Below the pieces are notes generated by a model. The model ran no database searches, had not been told where the DNA came from, and was given only the letters and a program-made list of their open reading frames with translations. Both the position numbers and the translations under genes were made by a program. A stretch of DNA of 64,000 nt, taken from the NCBI GenBank assembly GCA_050874665.1, contig JBNMLC010000001.1, forward strand, positions 372,001 to 436,000, given 5' to 3'. Positions 55,537 through 64,000 of this stretch are shown here, piece by piece (the stretch's first letter is position 1; each line of letters opens with the position of its first letter). This DNA is from RUG11237 sp050874665. GTDB lineage: Bacteria; Bacillota; Clostridia; Lachnospirales; Lachnospiraceae.

Positions 55537-57573
55537 ATGGCTGCAAAACATGGTAGTCTGTCAATTAATAGTGACAATATTTTCCCAATAATTAAGAAAT
55601 GGTTATATTCCGATCATGATATTTTTTATCGTGAATTAATTTCAAACGCTTGTGATGCGATTACAAAACTGAAAAAATTAGATATGATGGGAGAATATAC
55701 TCTGCCGGATGATTTTGAACCGAAGGTTCAGGTGCTTTTAAATGCAGAAGAAAAAACGATTAAAATTATAGATAATGGTCTTGGGTTAACAGAGGAAGAG
55801 GTAGAAGAATATATTAATCAGATTGCGTTCTCTGGTGCAACAGACTTTTTAGAAAAGTATAAGGATAAAGCAAACGAAGACCAGATTATTGGACATTTTG
55901 GTTTAGGCTTCTATTCTGCGTTTATGGTGGCAGATGAAGTGCATATAGATTCTTTATCTTACAAAGAAGGTGCAAAGCCGGTACACTGGGAATGTGACGG
56001 CGGTACAGAGTTTGATATGGAAGAAGGAAAGAAAGAAGGAGTAGGTACAGAAATCACTCTGTTTTTAAATGAAGACTGCTTAGAATTTGCGAATGAGTAC
56101 AGGGCTAAGGAAGTGATTGAAAAGTACTGTTCCTTTATGCCGACAGAGATTTATGTGGCAAGAGAAAATGCAGAACCGGAATATGAAACAATTTTACCGG
56201 AAGAAAAGACAGAGAAAGATACTGTTGTAGAAACCATTATTGAAGAAGCGAAAACACAAGAGCGTGAAAACGAGAATGGTGAAAAGGAAATAGTAGAAAT
56301 TTCACCAAAGCAGGAAAAACTGAAGATTCTGAAAAGACCGGTTGCAATTAACGATACAACTCCTCTTTGGAATAAACATCCAAACGAATGTACAGAGGAA
56401 GAATATAAGCAGTTTTACCGCAAAGTATTCAGAGACTACAAAGAACCGTTGTTCTGGATTCATTTAAATATGGATTATCCATTTAACTTAAAGGGAATTT
56501 TATATTTTCCTAAGATTAATACAGAGTATGAATCAATAGAAGGAACTATTAAGCTATACAACAATCAGGTATTCATTGCTGATAACATTAAAGAAGTAAT
56601 TCCAGAATTTTTAATGTTATTAAAAGGTGTAATTGATTGTCCGGATCTTCCGCTAAATGTTTCTAGAAGTGCGTTGCAAAATGATGGATTTGTAAAGAAA
56701 ATTTCTGATTATATCACGAAGAAGGTTGCGGATAAATTATCAGGAATGTGCAAAACAGAAAAAGAATCCTATGAAAAATATTGGGATGATATTTCTCCAT
56801 TTATCAAATTCGGCTGCCTGAAAGATGATAAATTCTGTGAAAAGATGAATGATTACATTCTCTTTAAGAATTTAGAGGATAAGTATCTGACGATGGGAGA
56901 ATTGATTAAACCTGCGGAAAAAGAGGAAGCAGATGAAGCAGACAGTACAAAGGAAACGAAGGAAGAACAGGTTATTTACTATGTAACCGATAGACAGCAG
57001 CAGAGCCAGTATATTAATATGTTTAAAGAGGCAGGCATGGATGCCGTTATTTTAGAACACAATATTGATCAACCGTTTGTGCAGCAGTTAGAGAGTAAAA
57101 ATGAACATGTTCGTTTCTTGCGGATTGATTCTGATTTAACAGACAGCTTAAAAGAAGAAGTTAAGGAAGAGGAATTAAAAGATATTACAGAAAGCCTGAC
57201 AGAAACCTTTAAGAAAGCTTTGAATAATGATAAATTACAGATAAAAGTAGAAAAATTAAAGAATGCTTCCGTTTCTTCTATGCTTACTATGTCAGAGGAA
57301 AGTCGCCGTATGCAGGATATGATGAAAATGTACAGTATGCAAGGTATGGGAATGGATATGTCCATGTTTGGTGCAGAAGGAGAAACCCTAATCTTAAATG
57401 CAAACAATGATTTAGTAAAATACATTGTGGATCACAAGGAATCTGAAAATGTGCCAATGATGTGTGAACAGCTATATGACTTAGCAGTGATTGCCAATAA
57501 GCCGTTAGCACCAGAAAAAATGACAAAATTTATTGCACGCAGCAATGAAATCATGATGCTTTTGGCAAAATAA
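55537..57573 (+). CDS. htpG: Molecular chaperone HtpG (Hsp90)
   Basis: 678 residues. The GHKL ATPase domain is intact: ELISNACDAITKLKKL, IIDNGLGLTEEEVEEYI, GHFGLGFYSAFMVADEV and GTEITLFL. The middle domain starts near residue 270 (NDTTPLWNKHPNEC..., WIHLNMDYPFNLKGILYFP), after an acidic linker (EEAKTQERENENGEKE, about 220-255). The C-terminal dimer domain ends with a Met-rich stretch (MQDMMKMYSMQGMGMDMSMF). Control by HrcA through the CIRCE upstream is very likely. AATGGAGTGATTTAA precedes ATG 55537. Runs to a strong terminator, so it is monocistronic. Confidence 0.97.
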   Translation: MAAKHGSLSINSDNIFPIIKKWLYSDHDIFYRELISNACDAITKLKKLDMMGEYTLPDDFEPKVQVLLNAEEKTIKIIDNGLGLTEEEVEEYINQIAFSGATDFLEKYKDKANEDQIIGHFGLGFYSAFMVADEVHIDSLSYKEGAKPVHWECDGGTEFDMEEGKKEGVGTEITLFLNEDCLEFANEYRAKEVIEKYCSFMPTEIYVARENAEPEYETILPEEKTEKDTVVETIIEEAKTQERENENGEKEIVEISPKQEKLKILKRPVAINDTTPLWNKHPNECTEEEYKQFYRKVFRDYKEPLFWIHLNMDYPFNLKGILYFPKINTEYESIEGTIKLYNNQVFIADNIKEVIPEFLMLLKGVIDCPDLPLNVSRSALQNDGFVKKISDYITKKVADKLSGMCKTEKESYEKYWDDISPFIKFGCLKDDKFCEKMNDYILFKNLEDKYLTMGELIKPAEKEEADEADSTKETKEEQVIYYVTDRQQQSQYINMFKEAGMDAVILEHNIDQPFVQQLESKNEHVRFLRIDSDLTDSLKEEVKEEELKDITESLTETFKKALNNDKLQIKVEKLKNASVSSMLTMSEESRRMQDMMKMYSMQGMGMDMSMFGAEGETLILNANNDLVKYIVDHKESENVPMMCEQLYDLAVIANKPLAPEKMTKFIARSNEIMMLLAK

Positions 57574-57595
57574 ATATAAAGTAATAAGGAACCTT

Positions 57596-57642
57596 AAAAG
57601 CGGAATCAAATCTGTTAAAATGACAGATTTGGTTTCGCTTTT
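57596..57642 (+). terminator. Terminator after htpG
   Basis: AAGCGGAATCAAATCTGT pairs with ACAGATTTGGTTTCGCTT (G-U wobbles) around a 7-base loop, followed by TTTTG. Confidence 0.85.
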
Positions 57643-57738
57643 GTAGTATGTAAGAAATTGAAAAAACTCCATATATCCTATTTAAAATATAGGAAAAATA
57701 TGATAAAATGCAGAAAGAAACAGGAAAGGGAGAACAGC

Positions 57739-58653
57739 ATGGAAAATAATATGATAGAAAAATTAGAAAGATTAAAAAAGGAGAAAAATGCAGTAGTTCT
57801 TGCACACTATTATGTGGATGGAGAAGTGCAGGCGCTGGCAGATTATGTAGGAGATTCTTATTATCTTGCAAAGCTTGCTACAACGCTTCCTCAGGAAACA
57901 ATTATTTTGTGTGGTGTGAATTTTATGGGAGAGAGTGCAAAGCTGTTAAATCCAAAGAAAACTGTAATTTTAGCAGATGAATTTGCAGACTGTCCTATGG
58001 CACATATGGTAGAAATTGAAAAAATAGAAGAAATAAGAAAAGAACATAAAGGTATTGCAGTGGTCTGCTATGTAAACTCTACCGCAGAGATTAAGGCACA
58101 TTCTGATGTATGTGTCACCTCATCGAATGCTCTTCGAGTAGTAAAAAACCTTCCAAATCAAGAGATTTTCTTTATTCCGGACAATAATTTAGGCAGGTAT
58201 ATTGCAAAACAGGTTCCGGAAAAGCAATTTGTATTTCATGATGGTTTTTGCCATGTACATAAAAGTATTACCAGAGAAAATGTAGAGGCTGCAAAAGCGG
58301 TAAATCCAGACGCATATGTGTTAGCACATCCGGAATGTACCGGAGATGTTCTGGAATTGGCAGACTTTATTGGAAGCACTTCAGAAATCATTGATTATGC
58401 TACGAAGAGTACAAAAGAGAAATTTATCATTTGTACAGAAATGGGAATTTTCTATGAGCTGGGTCAGAAGAATCCGGATAAAAAGTTCTATTCGGTAGGT
58501 CATAGACAATTTTGTCCGAATATGAAGCGAATCACCGTGGAAAAAGTAGTCAAAGCATTAGAAACCTTAGAACCTAAAGTGGAAGTGGACAAAAAAATCG
58601 CAGAAAATGCATCTCTTCCGCTGCAACGCATGATGGAATTGGCACAGATGTAA
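57739..58653 (+). CDS. nadA: Quinolinate synthase NadA
   Basis: 304 residues from ATG 57739 (AAAGGGAGAAC upstream); the frame extends upstream but those 27 residues are not NadA-like. NadA condenses iminoaspartate with DHAP to quinolinate for de novo NAD synthesis and needs a 4Fe-4S cluster. The three cluster Cys lie in LCGVNFMGESAK, HPECTGDV and GHRQFCPNMKRI. KNAVVLAHYYVDGEVQALADYVGDSYYLA is the N-terminal domain and FIPDNNLGRYIAKQ, FIICTEMGIFYELG belong to the other two. nadB and nadC are not adjacent, which is unusual since they often form an operon. Confidence 0.95.
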   Translation: MENNMIEKLERLKKEKNAVVLAHYYVDGEVQALADYVGDSYYLAKLATTLPQETIILCGVNFMGESAKLLNPKKTVILADEFADCPMAHMVEIEKIEEIRKEHKGIAVVCYVNSTAEIKAHSDVCVTSSNALRVVKNLPNQEIFFIPDNNLGRYIAKQVPEKQFVFHDGFCHVHKSITRENVEAAKAVNPDAYVLAHPECTGDVLELADFIGSTSEIIDYATKSTKEKFIICTEMGIFYELGQKNPDKKFYSVGHRQFCPNMKRITVEKVVKALETLEPKVEVDKKIAENASLPLQRMMELAQM

Positions 58654-58671
58654 TGCATTAATACTTCATCG

Positions 58672-58700
58672 TTGTCAATCTTTCGGGAGTTTGATACAAT
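58672..58700 (+). promoter_or_regulatory. Promoter of the pullulanase gene
   Basis: TTGTCA (58672-58677), 17-base spacer, TACAAT (58695-58700), 36 bases before the start codon. Confidence 0.75.
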
Positions 58701-58736
58701 GAAAGGGTATCAAAACTTAAGAAAGAGAGGGAAACT

Positions 58737-61700
58737 ATGAGAAAGGAAAGACGGACAAAGATGTTTCGTAAGGGAGTATCCACACTGCTGTTTGCCCTGC
58801 TAGTATTTACGAATGCGTTAAGCATGCTGGGAGATGTATTACAGGTGAAAGCAGCGGGAACTACTCTGATTGTGCATTATGGTGGAAGAGAGGATAACAA
58901 TTATGAGAATTGGAACCTCTGGATATGGGAGGAAGGTGCTGACGGACAGACAGTAGACTTTCGTGCAGAAGATGATTTCGGAAAGATTGCAGTGTACCAG
59001 ACAACAAATTCACCTGACAAAATTGGATTTATTGTAAAAAAGGGTGACTGGGAAGCGAAAGATGTGGAGGCAGATCGTTTTGCAGAAATGAAAGCTGACA
59101 CTACAGAAATCTGGGTAACTTCTGAAACAGAGGATTTTGTATATGACGCACCGGAAGGTTACAGCACATACGATTTTGCAGGTCAGGAAAAAGAACGACT
59201 TACAGTATATGATAAGGAAGATGCACTGAAACTGAATATCCACTATTTTAGAGAAGATGGAGCATACGATACGAGTGAAGCTTTGGGCTGGAAAGAAGAA
59301 AACGCTCCCGGAAGTTATCCATTGACAGGCACAGATGAATTTGGAGGAGTCTATCATATTGGATTAGAGGGTGAAAATGCAAACGGAGAATTTGGACTGA
59401 ATATGTATGTGAATGGAACGGCAGATTCTCTGCAGGCAAGAAGCATTGATTTATCAAAAGCAACAGGCAATGTACTGGAGGTATATACAGTAGAAGGCAA
59501 AAGCGATGTCTGGTACAACAAAGAGGAAGTAAATTTCAGTCCGGCAATTCTAACAGCAGATTTTGGTGAGGGAACTACAAAGCAAATAGATGTCACATTG
59601 TCAAAAGCAATTGATACTGCTGTGGAAAATACGTCTGCGAAATTTAAAATAACAGATGAAAGCGGCAAAGAATACAGCATTATGAAATTGTGGAATGAAA
59701 CACCGGGAAGTGTAACAGCTACGAAAATTGTTTTGGAAGAAGAACTTTCTTTAAAACATACTTATACGGTGTCTTATGAAGGCTATGTCGCAAAGCAGGT
59801 AAATATTAAGAAAGCGTTTTCTTCCAAAGCATTTGAAGAAGAGTATACATATGAAGGAGAAGATTTAGGTGCCGTTTATAGTGCAGATAAGACAACTTTT
59901 CGTGTCTGGGCACCTACAGCAGAAAAGGTGGTAATCAACTTTTATGAAGCAGGAGAGGGTGACTGCCTGATAGAATCTGTGGATATGGCACCGGCAGAAA
60001 AAGGAACATGGATTTATGAAAAATCAGGTGACGCTAACGGAATTTACTATACCTATAGTGTTACTGTAAATGGAAGTACCAACGAAGCTGTAGACCCATA
60101 TGCAAAAGCAGTTGGAGTAAACGGAAACCGTGGCATGGTAATTGATTTAAAGGCTACGGATCCGGAAGGCTTTGATAAAGATACAAAACCAGAATTTGAA
60201 AATAACACAGATGCTGTGATATACGAACTCCATATGAGAGATTTATCTTCAGATAAATCCTCGGGGATTGAACATGTAGGCAAATTCCTGGGTCTGACAG
60301 AAACAGGGACGAAAAATAGTGAAGGTCTTGCTACAGGTCTTGACCATATAAAGGAGCTTGGAGTTACGCATATACATCTGCTACCTTCCTATGATTATGC
60401 AACTGTAGATGAAACTGATTTAGACAGTAATCAGTTCAATTGGGGGTATGATCCTAAAAACTACAATGTGCCGGAGGGCTCCTATTCGACAGATCCTTAT
60501 CATGGTGCGGTGCGAGTAGAAGAATTTAAACAGATGGTGCAGGCACTCCATGAAAATGGGATTCGGGTAGTAATGGATGTGGTTTACAATCATACATATA
60601 ATACTGCGGAATCTAATTTTCAGAAAGTGGTACCGGATTACTATTATCGTATGGATGGCGACTTGTATTCTAATGCGTCCGGTTGTGGAAACGAAACAGC
60701 ATCGGAGCGTTCTATGATGCGTAAATATATGATAGATTCTGTAACCTATTGGGCGACGGAATATCATGTGGACGGTTTTCGTTTTGATTTGATGGGCATT
60801 CATGATATGGAAACCATGAAAGAAATAAGAACAGCCTTGAATGAAATAGATTCTTCGATTATAATATATGGAGAAGGCTGGACGGGTGGTGATTCTATCC
60901 TTCCCGTTACAGAGCGTGCAGTGAAGGCAAATACATACCAGATGGAAGGAATTGCTGCATTTAGCGATGATATCAGAGATGGTATCAAGGGGAATGTATT
61001 TGATTCGTTGGACAAAGGATTTGTCAATGGTGGCGAACAAATGGAAGAAGCTATGAAATACAGTGTAGTAGCGGCAACACAAAATTCACAGATAGATTAT
61101 GATTCTTATGAAAAATCAAGTGGTTGGTGGGCAGGCTCACCAGAGCAGACCGTTAATTATGTTTCTTGTCATGACAATTTGACACTCTGGGATAAGTTAG
61201 CTACATCTAACAGTCAGGACAGTGAAGAAGATAGAATTAAAATGAATAAGCTGTCAAGTGCGATTGTTTTTACCTCTCAGGGCATTCCGTTTTTGCAGGC
61301 AGGGGAAGAAATGCTGCGAAGTAAAGTGCAGGAAGACGGAACTTTTTCTGAAAACAGCTATAATCTGCCAGACAGTGTCAATTCTATTAAATGGGATAAT
61401 AAGGGAAATACTATCGATGTATATGAATATTACAAGGGCTTGATTGCTCTTCGAAAAGCACATCCGGCTTTTCGCATGACAACAACAGAAAATATACAGA
61501 ATAACATTGTATTTCAAGATGTGAATGAGGCTAATGTAGTGGCATATACGATTGGAAATAATTCTAATCATGAAAGTGCAGAGAGCATTTTTGTAGCATA
61601 TAATGCCAATAAAGAAGATGTTACCTTAACACTACCGGAAGGAACCTGGAATGTATATGTAAATGGTGAATCTGCCGGGACAGAACGCATTGCTTCTGTC

Positions 61701-61886
61701 AGTGAGAAAGTGACAGTAAGTCCGATTTCAGCGGTTGTTTTAATAAAAGAAGAAAGTGGGGGATTACATATGGGTACAAGTACAGTAGTAGTAATTGGTA
61801 TTGTGGCAGCAGGTGTAGTATGTGCAGCTATTGCAATCGGTTTCGTAAAAAATAATAAAAGATTAAAAGAAACATATAAGAAATAA
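58737..61886 (+). CDS. pulA: Type I pullulanase, membrane-anchored and exported
   Basis: 1049 residues. Signal peptide: KMFRKGVSTLLFALLVFTNA with a likely cut after VKAAG (about 40). An N-terminal CBM41-type starch-binding domain carries LIVHYGGREDNNYENWNLWIWEEG. After CBM48-type strands (FRVWAPTAEKVVINFYEAG) the GH13_14 barrel starts AVIYELHMRDLS. The FNWGYDPKNYNVPEGSYS segment is the pullulanase hallmark (YNWGYDP). Catalytic elements are GFRFDLMG, YGEGWTGG and CHDNLTLWD. The C-terminus is a single hydrophobic span (TSTVVVIGIVAAGVVCAAIAIGFV) plus a Lys-rich tail without LPXTG, so it is held in the membrane with the catalytic part outside. It cuts alpha-1,6 bonds in dietary starch or pullulan. 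Confidence 0.95.
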   Translation: MRKERRTKMFRKGVSTLLFALLVFTNALSMLGDVLQVKAAGTTLIVHYGGREDNNYENWNLWIWEEGADGQTVDFRAEDDFGKIAVYQTTNSPDKIGFIVKKGDWEAKDVEADRFAEMKADTTEIWVTSETEDFVYDAPEGYSTYDFAGQEKERLTVYDKEDALKLNIHYFREDGAYDTSEALGWKEENAPGSYPLTGTDEFGGVYHIGLEGENANGEFGLNMYVNGTADSLQARSIDLSKATGNVLEVYTVEGKSDVWYNKEEVNFSPAILTADFGEGTTKQIDVTLSKAIDTAVENTSAKFKITDESGKEYSIMKLWNETPGSVTATKIVLEEELSLKHTYTVSYEGYVAKQVNIKKAFSSKAFEEEYTYEGEDLGAVYSADKTTFRVWAPTAEKVVINFYEAGEGDCLIESVDMAPAEKGTWIYEKSGDANGIYYTYSVTVNGSTNEAVDPYAKAVGVNGNRGMVIDLKATDPEGFDKDTKPEFENNTDAVIYELHMRDLSSDKSSGIEHVGKFLGLTETGTKNSEGLATGLDHIKELGVTHIHLLPSYDYATVDETDLDSNQFNWGYDPKNYNVPEGSYSTDPYHGAVRVEEFKQMVQALHENGIRVVMDVVYNHTYNTAESNFQKVVPDYYYRMDGDLYSNASGCGNETASERSMMRKYMIDSVTYWATEYHVDGFRFDLMGIHDMETMKEIRTALNEIDSSIIIYGEGWTGGDSILPVTERAVKANTYQMEGIAAFSDDIRDGIKGNVFDSLDKGFVNGGEQMEEAMKYSVVAATQNSQIDYDSYEKSSGWWAGSPEQTVNYVSCHDNLTLWDKLATSNSQDSEEDRIKMNKLSSAIVFTSQGIPFLQAGEEMLRSKVQEDGTFSENSYNLPDSVNSIKWDNKGNTIDVYEYYKGLIALRKAHPAFRMTTTENIQNNIVFQDVNEANVVAYTIGNNSNHESAESIFVAYNANKEDVTLTLPEGTWNVYVNGESAGTERIASVSEKVTVSPISAVVLIKEESGGLHMGTSTVVVIGIVAAGVVCAAIAIGFVKNNKRLKETYKK

Positions 61887-61906
61887 GTAAGAAATAAAGA
61901 TATTTA

Positions 61907-61938
61907 TGTGTCTGCCTTTCGGGGCAGACACAAGTTTT
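61907..61938 (+). terminator. Terminator after the pullulanase gene
   Basis: TGTGTCTGCC / GGCAGACACA perfect stem with a TTTCGG loop, followed by AGTTTTA. Confidence 0.8.
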
Positions 61939-62026
61939 AAATGCATGTTTATTTTAAAATAATGGTATACTTAAGAGAAAGTGTGCTATTATTTTAAAAT
62001 AAAAGGAAACAGAAAAGAGGGAACAT

Positions 62027-63835
62027 ATGACACAGCAGATTGTGAAAAAAAGAGAGGATATCAGTAGTGAGTATCAATGGGCAATTGAGGATTTGTATGA
62101 AAATGATGCTGCCTGGGAACAGGATTATAAGAAGGTATTAGCGCTTTCAGAAAAGATAAAAATTGCACAGGGAAAACTTGCAGATAGTCCGGATACATTG
62201 TATCAATTCATGCAAAAGTATGAAGAAATGGGTAAGCTTTCAGAAAAAGTATATGTGTATGCAAATCAAAAACTTCATGAAAACACAGGAAATGCCGTTT
62301 ATCAGGGACTTGCGGCAAAGGCACAGGGAATGTTGGTACAAACAGGAGAAGCTACCTCTTTCTTTGAACCGGAACTTTTGAGCATTCCGGAAAAAATATA
62401 TCAGGAAATATTAGAAGATAAAAGATTAAAGCCATACCAACATTATTTTGAGGAAATAAGAAGACAGAGAGCTCATATTCTTACAAAAGAGATGGAAGAA
62501 TTGCTTTCTTTGGCAGGAGATGTGACCGAAGGGCCGCAGGATATTTTTTCCATGTTTAATAATGCAGATGTACAATTCAAAGAGGTCAAGAGCAGTCAGG
62601 GAGAAGTACTTCCTTTAACGCATGGAACATATATTGCATTGTTAGAAAATAGTGACCGAAGCATTCGTGAGCAGGCATTTAATAACCTGTATGAGGTCTA
62701 TGCAAAATATAAAAATACATTGTCAGCAATTTATCAGGCAAGTGTAAAGGCAGATGTATTTCAGGCGAAAGCAAGAAAGTATAGTTCTTCAAGAGAAATG
62801 GCGTTGGACGGAAGCAATATTCCGTTGTCAGTGTATGATAATTTAATTGAAAGTGTTCATGCACATCTTCCGGCAATGTATCAATATATTGACATTCGAA
62901 GTGAAATGTTAGGAATACCACGTCTTCATATGTATGATTTGTATGTTCCAATGGTAGATGATGTCGATATGAAGAAGGACTTTGAAGAAGCAAAGAAAAT
63001 GGTTGTCAAGGGATTAGAGCCGTTGGGTGGCGAATATATTACAATTTTAAAGGAAGGATTTGAACATCGCTGGATTGACATTTATGAAAATATAGGAAAA
63101 CGAAGTGGCGCTTATTCGTGGGGAGCCTATGGAACTCACCCATATGTGCTGATGAATTATAATGGAACGTTAAACCATGTGTTTACACTGGCACATGAAA
63201 TGGGGCATGCATTACATTCTTTTTATTCAGATGCAAATCAAGATTACATTTATGCAGGATATAAGATTTTTGTAGCAGAAGTGGCGTCCACAGTAAATGA
63301 ATCACTGCTGATTCATTATCTGATTGCTCATGCTGACAATGCAAAAGAAAAGGCATATTATTTAAATCATTTTCTGGAACAATTTCGTGGCACATTGTTC
63401 CGTCAGACGATGTTTGCAGAATTTGAAAAAATTACACATGAAATGGTGGAGCGTTCTGAGGCATTAACACCAGAAATCCTGTGTGATGTTTATTTTAATT
63501 TGAATAAAGAATATTTTGGCGAAAATATACATGTAGATTCAGCCATTGCTATGGAATGGGCAAGAATACCTCATTTTTACAATGCCTTTTATGTTTACCA
63601 GTATGCGACAGGATTTTCAGCCGCGATAGCTATCAGCAAAGCAATTCTTGCGGGAGATGAAGAAGTCAAGGAGGGATATTTTAAGTTTTTGAAAAGCGGA
63701 AGTTCCATGTACCCGATAGAATTACTTAAATTATGCAAGGTGGATATGACAACTAAAAAACCGGTAGAAGATGCACTGAACGTATTTGAAGATTTGCTGG
63801 AAGAATTTAAGAATGTAATGAAGGAGTGCAAATAA
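62027..63835 (+). CDS. pepF: Oligoendopeptidase F (PepF)
   Basis: 602 residues, M3 family zinc metallopeptidase. The HExxH motif is at His390-Glu391-x-x-His394 (LAHEMGHALHSFYS) with the third ligand Glu in FVAEVASTVNESLL. The N-terminal helical lid runs from VKKREDISSEYQWAIEDLYEN. YGTHPYVLMNY before HExxH and FAEFEKITHEMVERSE after it are typical of PepF. It degrades medium-sized peptides in the cytoplasm (no signal peptide). AGAGGG precedes the ATG. It has no visible operon partner; glpK starts 24 bases after its stop. Confidence 0.96.
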   Translation: MTQQIVKKREDISSEYQWAIEDLYENDAAWEQDYKKVLALSEKIKIAQGKLADSPDTLYQFMQKYEEMGKLSEKVYVYANQKLHENTGNAVYQGLAAKAQGMLVQTGEATSFFEPELLSIPEKIYQEILEDKRLKPYQHYFEEIRRQRAHILTKEMEELLSLAGDVTEGPQDIFSMFNNADVQFKEVKSSQGEVLPLTHGTYIALLENSDRSIREQAFNNLYEVYAKYKNTLSAIYQASVKADVFQAKARKYSSSREMALDGSNIPLSVYDNLIESVHAHLPAMYQYIDIRSEMLGIPRLHMYDLYVPMVDDVDMKKDFEEAKKMVVKGLEPLGGEYITILKEGFEHRWIDIYENIGKRSGAYSWGAYGTHPYVLMNYNGTLNHVFTLAHEMGHALHSFYSDANQDYIYAGYKIFVAEVASTVNESLLIHYLIAHADNAKEKAYYLNHFLEQFRGTLFRQTMFAEFEKITHEMVERSEALTPEILCDVYFNLNKEYFGENIHVDSAIAMEWARIPHFYNAFYVYQYATGFSAAIAISKAILAGDEEVKEGYFKFLKSGSSMYPIELLKLCKVDMTTKKPVEDALNVFEDLLEEFKNVMKECK

Positions 63836-63859
63836 ACAGGCAGAAAGGACAAGTGTAAT

Positions 63860-64000
63860 ATGGAGAAATATATACTTGCAATTGACCAGGGTACTACCAG
63901 TACCAGAGCAGTTTTGTTTGATAAAAAAGGAAATAAAAAGGCATTTTCTCAAAAAGAAATCCCTGTGTATTATAAAAAGCCGGGCTGGGTAGAACAGGAT
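63860..64000 (+). CDS. glpK: Glycerol kinase GlpK (3' end outside the window)
   Basis: The first 47 residues are present: YILAIDQGTTSTRAVLFDKK with the FGGY-family phosphate-binding loop (DQGTTS.R), followed by PVYYKKPGWVEQD, matching the GlpK P-x-x-GWVE-hD motif. It starts at ATG 63860 behind GAAAGGAC. It would phosphorylate glycerol to glycerol 3-phosphate in the cytoplasm. The remaining roughly 450 residues are beyond the right edge. Carried 24 bases after pepF, so possibly co-transcribed. Confidence 0.93.
   Translation, partial: MEKYILAIDQGTTSTRAVLFDKKGNKKAFSQKEIPVYYKKPGWVEQD

Noticed and set aside
60420..61082. Open frame of 220 codons on the minus strand within the pullulanase
   Set aside because: Antisense to a strongly conserved GH13 domain; no family motif.
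1..64000. Prophage, insertion sequence, integron or CRISPR
   Set aside because: No transposase, integrase, cas gene or repeat-spacer pattern seen; all genes look chromosomal.

Overview
The window is chromosomal, AT-rich DNA from a low-GC, Gram-positive, spore-forming anaerobe, most likely a Lachnospiraceae (Clostridia) gut species. The evidence is a complete spoIIAA-spoIIAB-sigF operon, a sigH-type sigma factor in the cysS-mrnC-rlmB context, an alpha/beta-type small acid-soluble spore protein, AddAB instead of RecBCD, T-box leaders for cysteine and valine, a CIRCE operator, a DUF6465 histone-like protein, and several starch/glycogen enzymes typical of gut Clostridia. I see no prophage, insertion sequence, CRISPR array or rRNA. 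Almost every gene is on the plus strand; the minus-strand exceptions are tRNA-Thr, a small membrane protein, an AraC regulator and a Crp/Fnr regulator.

Layout. 1-3.5 kb: tail of a DUF6273 protein, exonuclease III, a VOC protein, tRNA-Thr(GGU), ispF and an Eis-like GNAT. 3.5-9.1 kb: a cysteine T-box followed by cysE-cysS-mrnC-rlmB-sigH-LCP, linking cysteine synthesis and charging to RNA processing, early sporulation and wall assembly. 9.2-16.2 kb: overlapping addB-addA (double-strand break repair). 16.5-20.7 kb: a compact Tad/type IVb-pilus-like cluster: a CpaF/TadA ATPase, one TadB/TadC-like membrane protein and six small single-span proteins. Five of the six share a Tyr at residue 8, part of an EYG motif that resembles a Flp pilin with no leader peptide. 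20.8-27.3 kb: two large exported proteins, one BspA-like leucine-rich repeat/Fn3 and one InlB-type B-repeat adhesin. 27.4-29.6 kb: a PadR-DUF1700-DUF4097-PspC envelope-stress module with a tandem operator. 29.7-31.6 kb: spore protein and a two-gene SufC-SufB minimal Fe-S assembly module.

31.8-40.4 kb: glycogen debranching enzyme, a deoxyinosine/uracil glycosylase-like protein, T-box-valS, folC with a tiny overlapping gene, and a zinc-ribbon/TPR membrane protein. 40.5-41.9 kb: spoIIA operon. 42-48.8 kb: conserved small protein, GH13 alpha-glucosidase/neopullulanase, glnS, DUF2225, a MocR regulator and a DUF6465 protein. 49-53.5 kb: PrsA-like lipoprotein, AlkD-like repair protein, then a divergent AraC / DapF-family / cysteine hydrolase locus. 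The DapF-family protein has Ser at both positions of the catalytic cysteines, and the divergent promoter region contains a long symmetrical inverted repeat. 53.6-57.6 kb: Crp/Fnr regulator divergent from a ferredoxin-domain protein, a mutT remnant, and a CIRCE-controlled htpG. 57.7-64 kb: nadA, a surface-anchored type I pullulanase, pepF and the start of glpK.

Most worth following up: the leaderless pilin-like Tad cluster; the Ser/Ser DapF-family enzyme with its palindromic divergent operator; tandem PadR operators; the CIRCE plus switch-like leader of htpG; a hairpin that hides the ribosome-binding site of the spore protein; and several unusually long intergenic hairpins. Coordinates of promoters and hairpins were read by eye; family assignments come from recognised motifs, not from searches.
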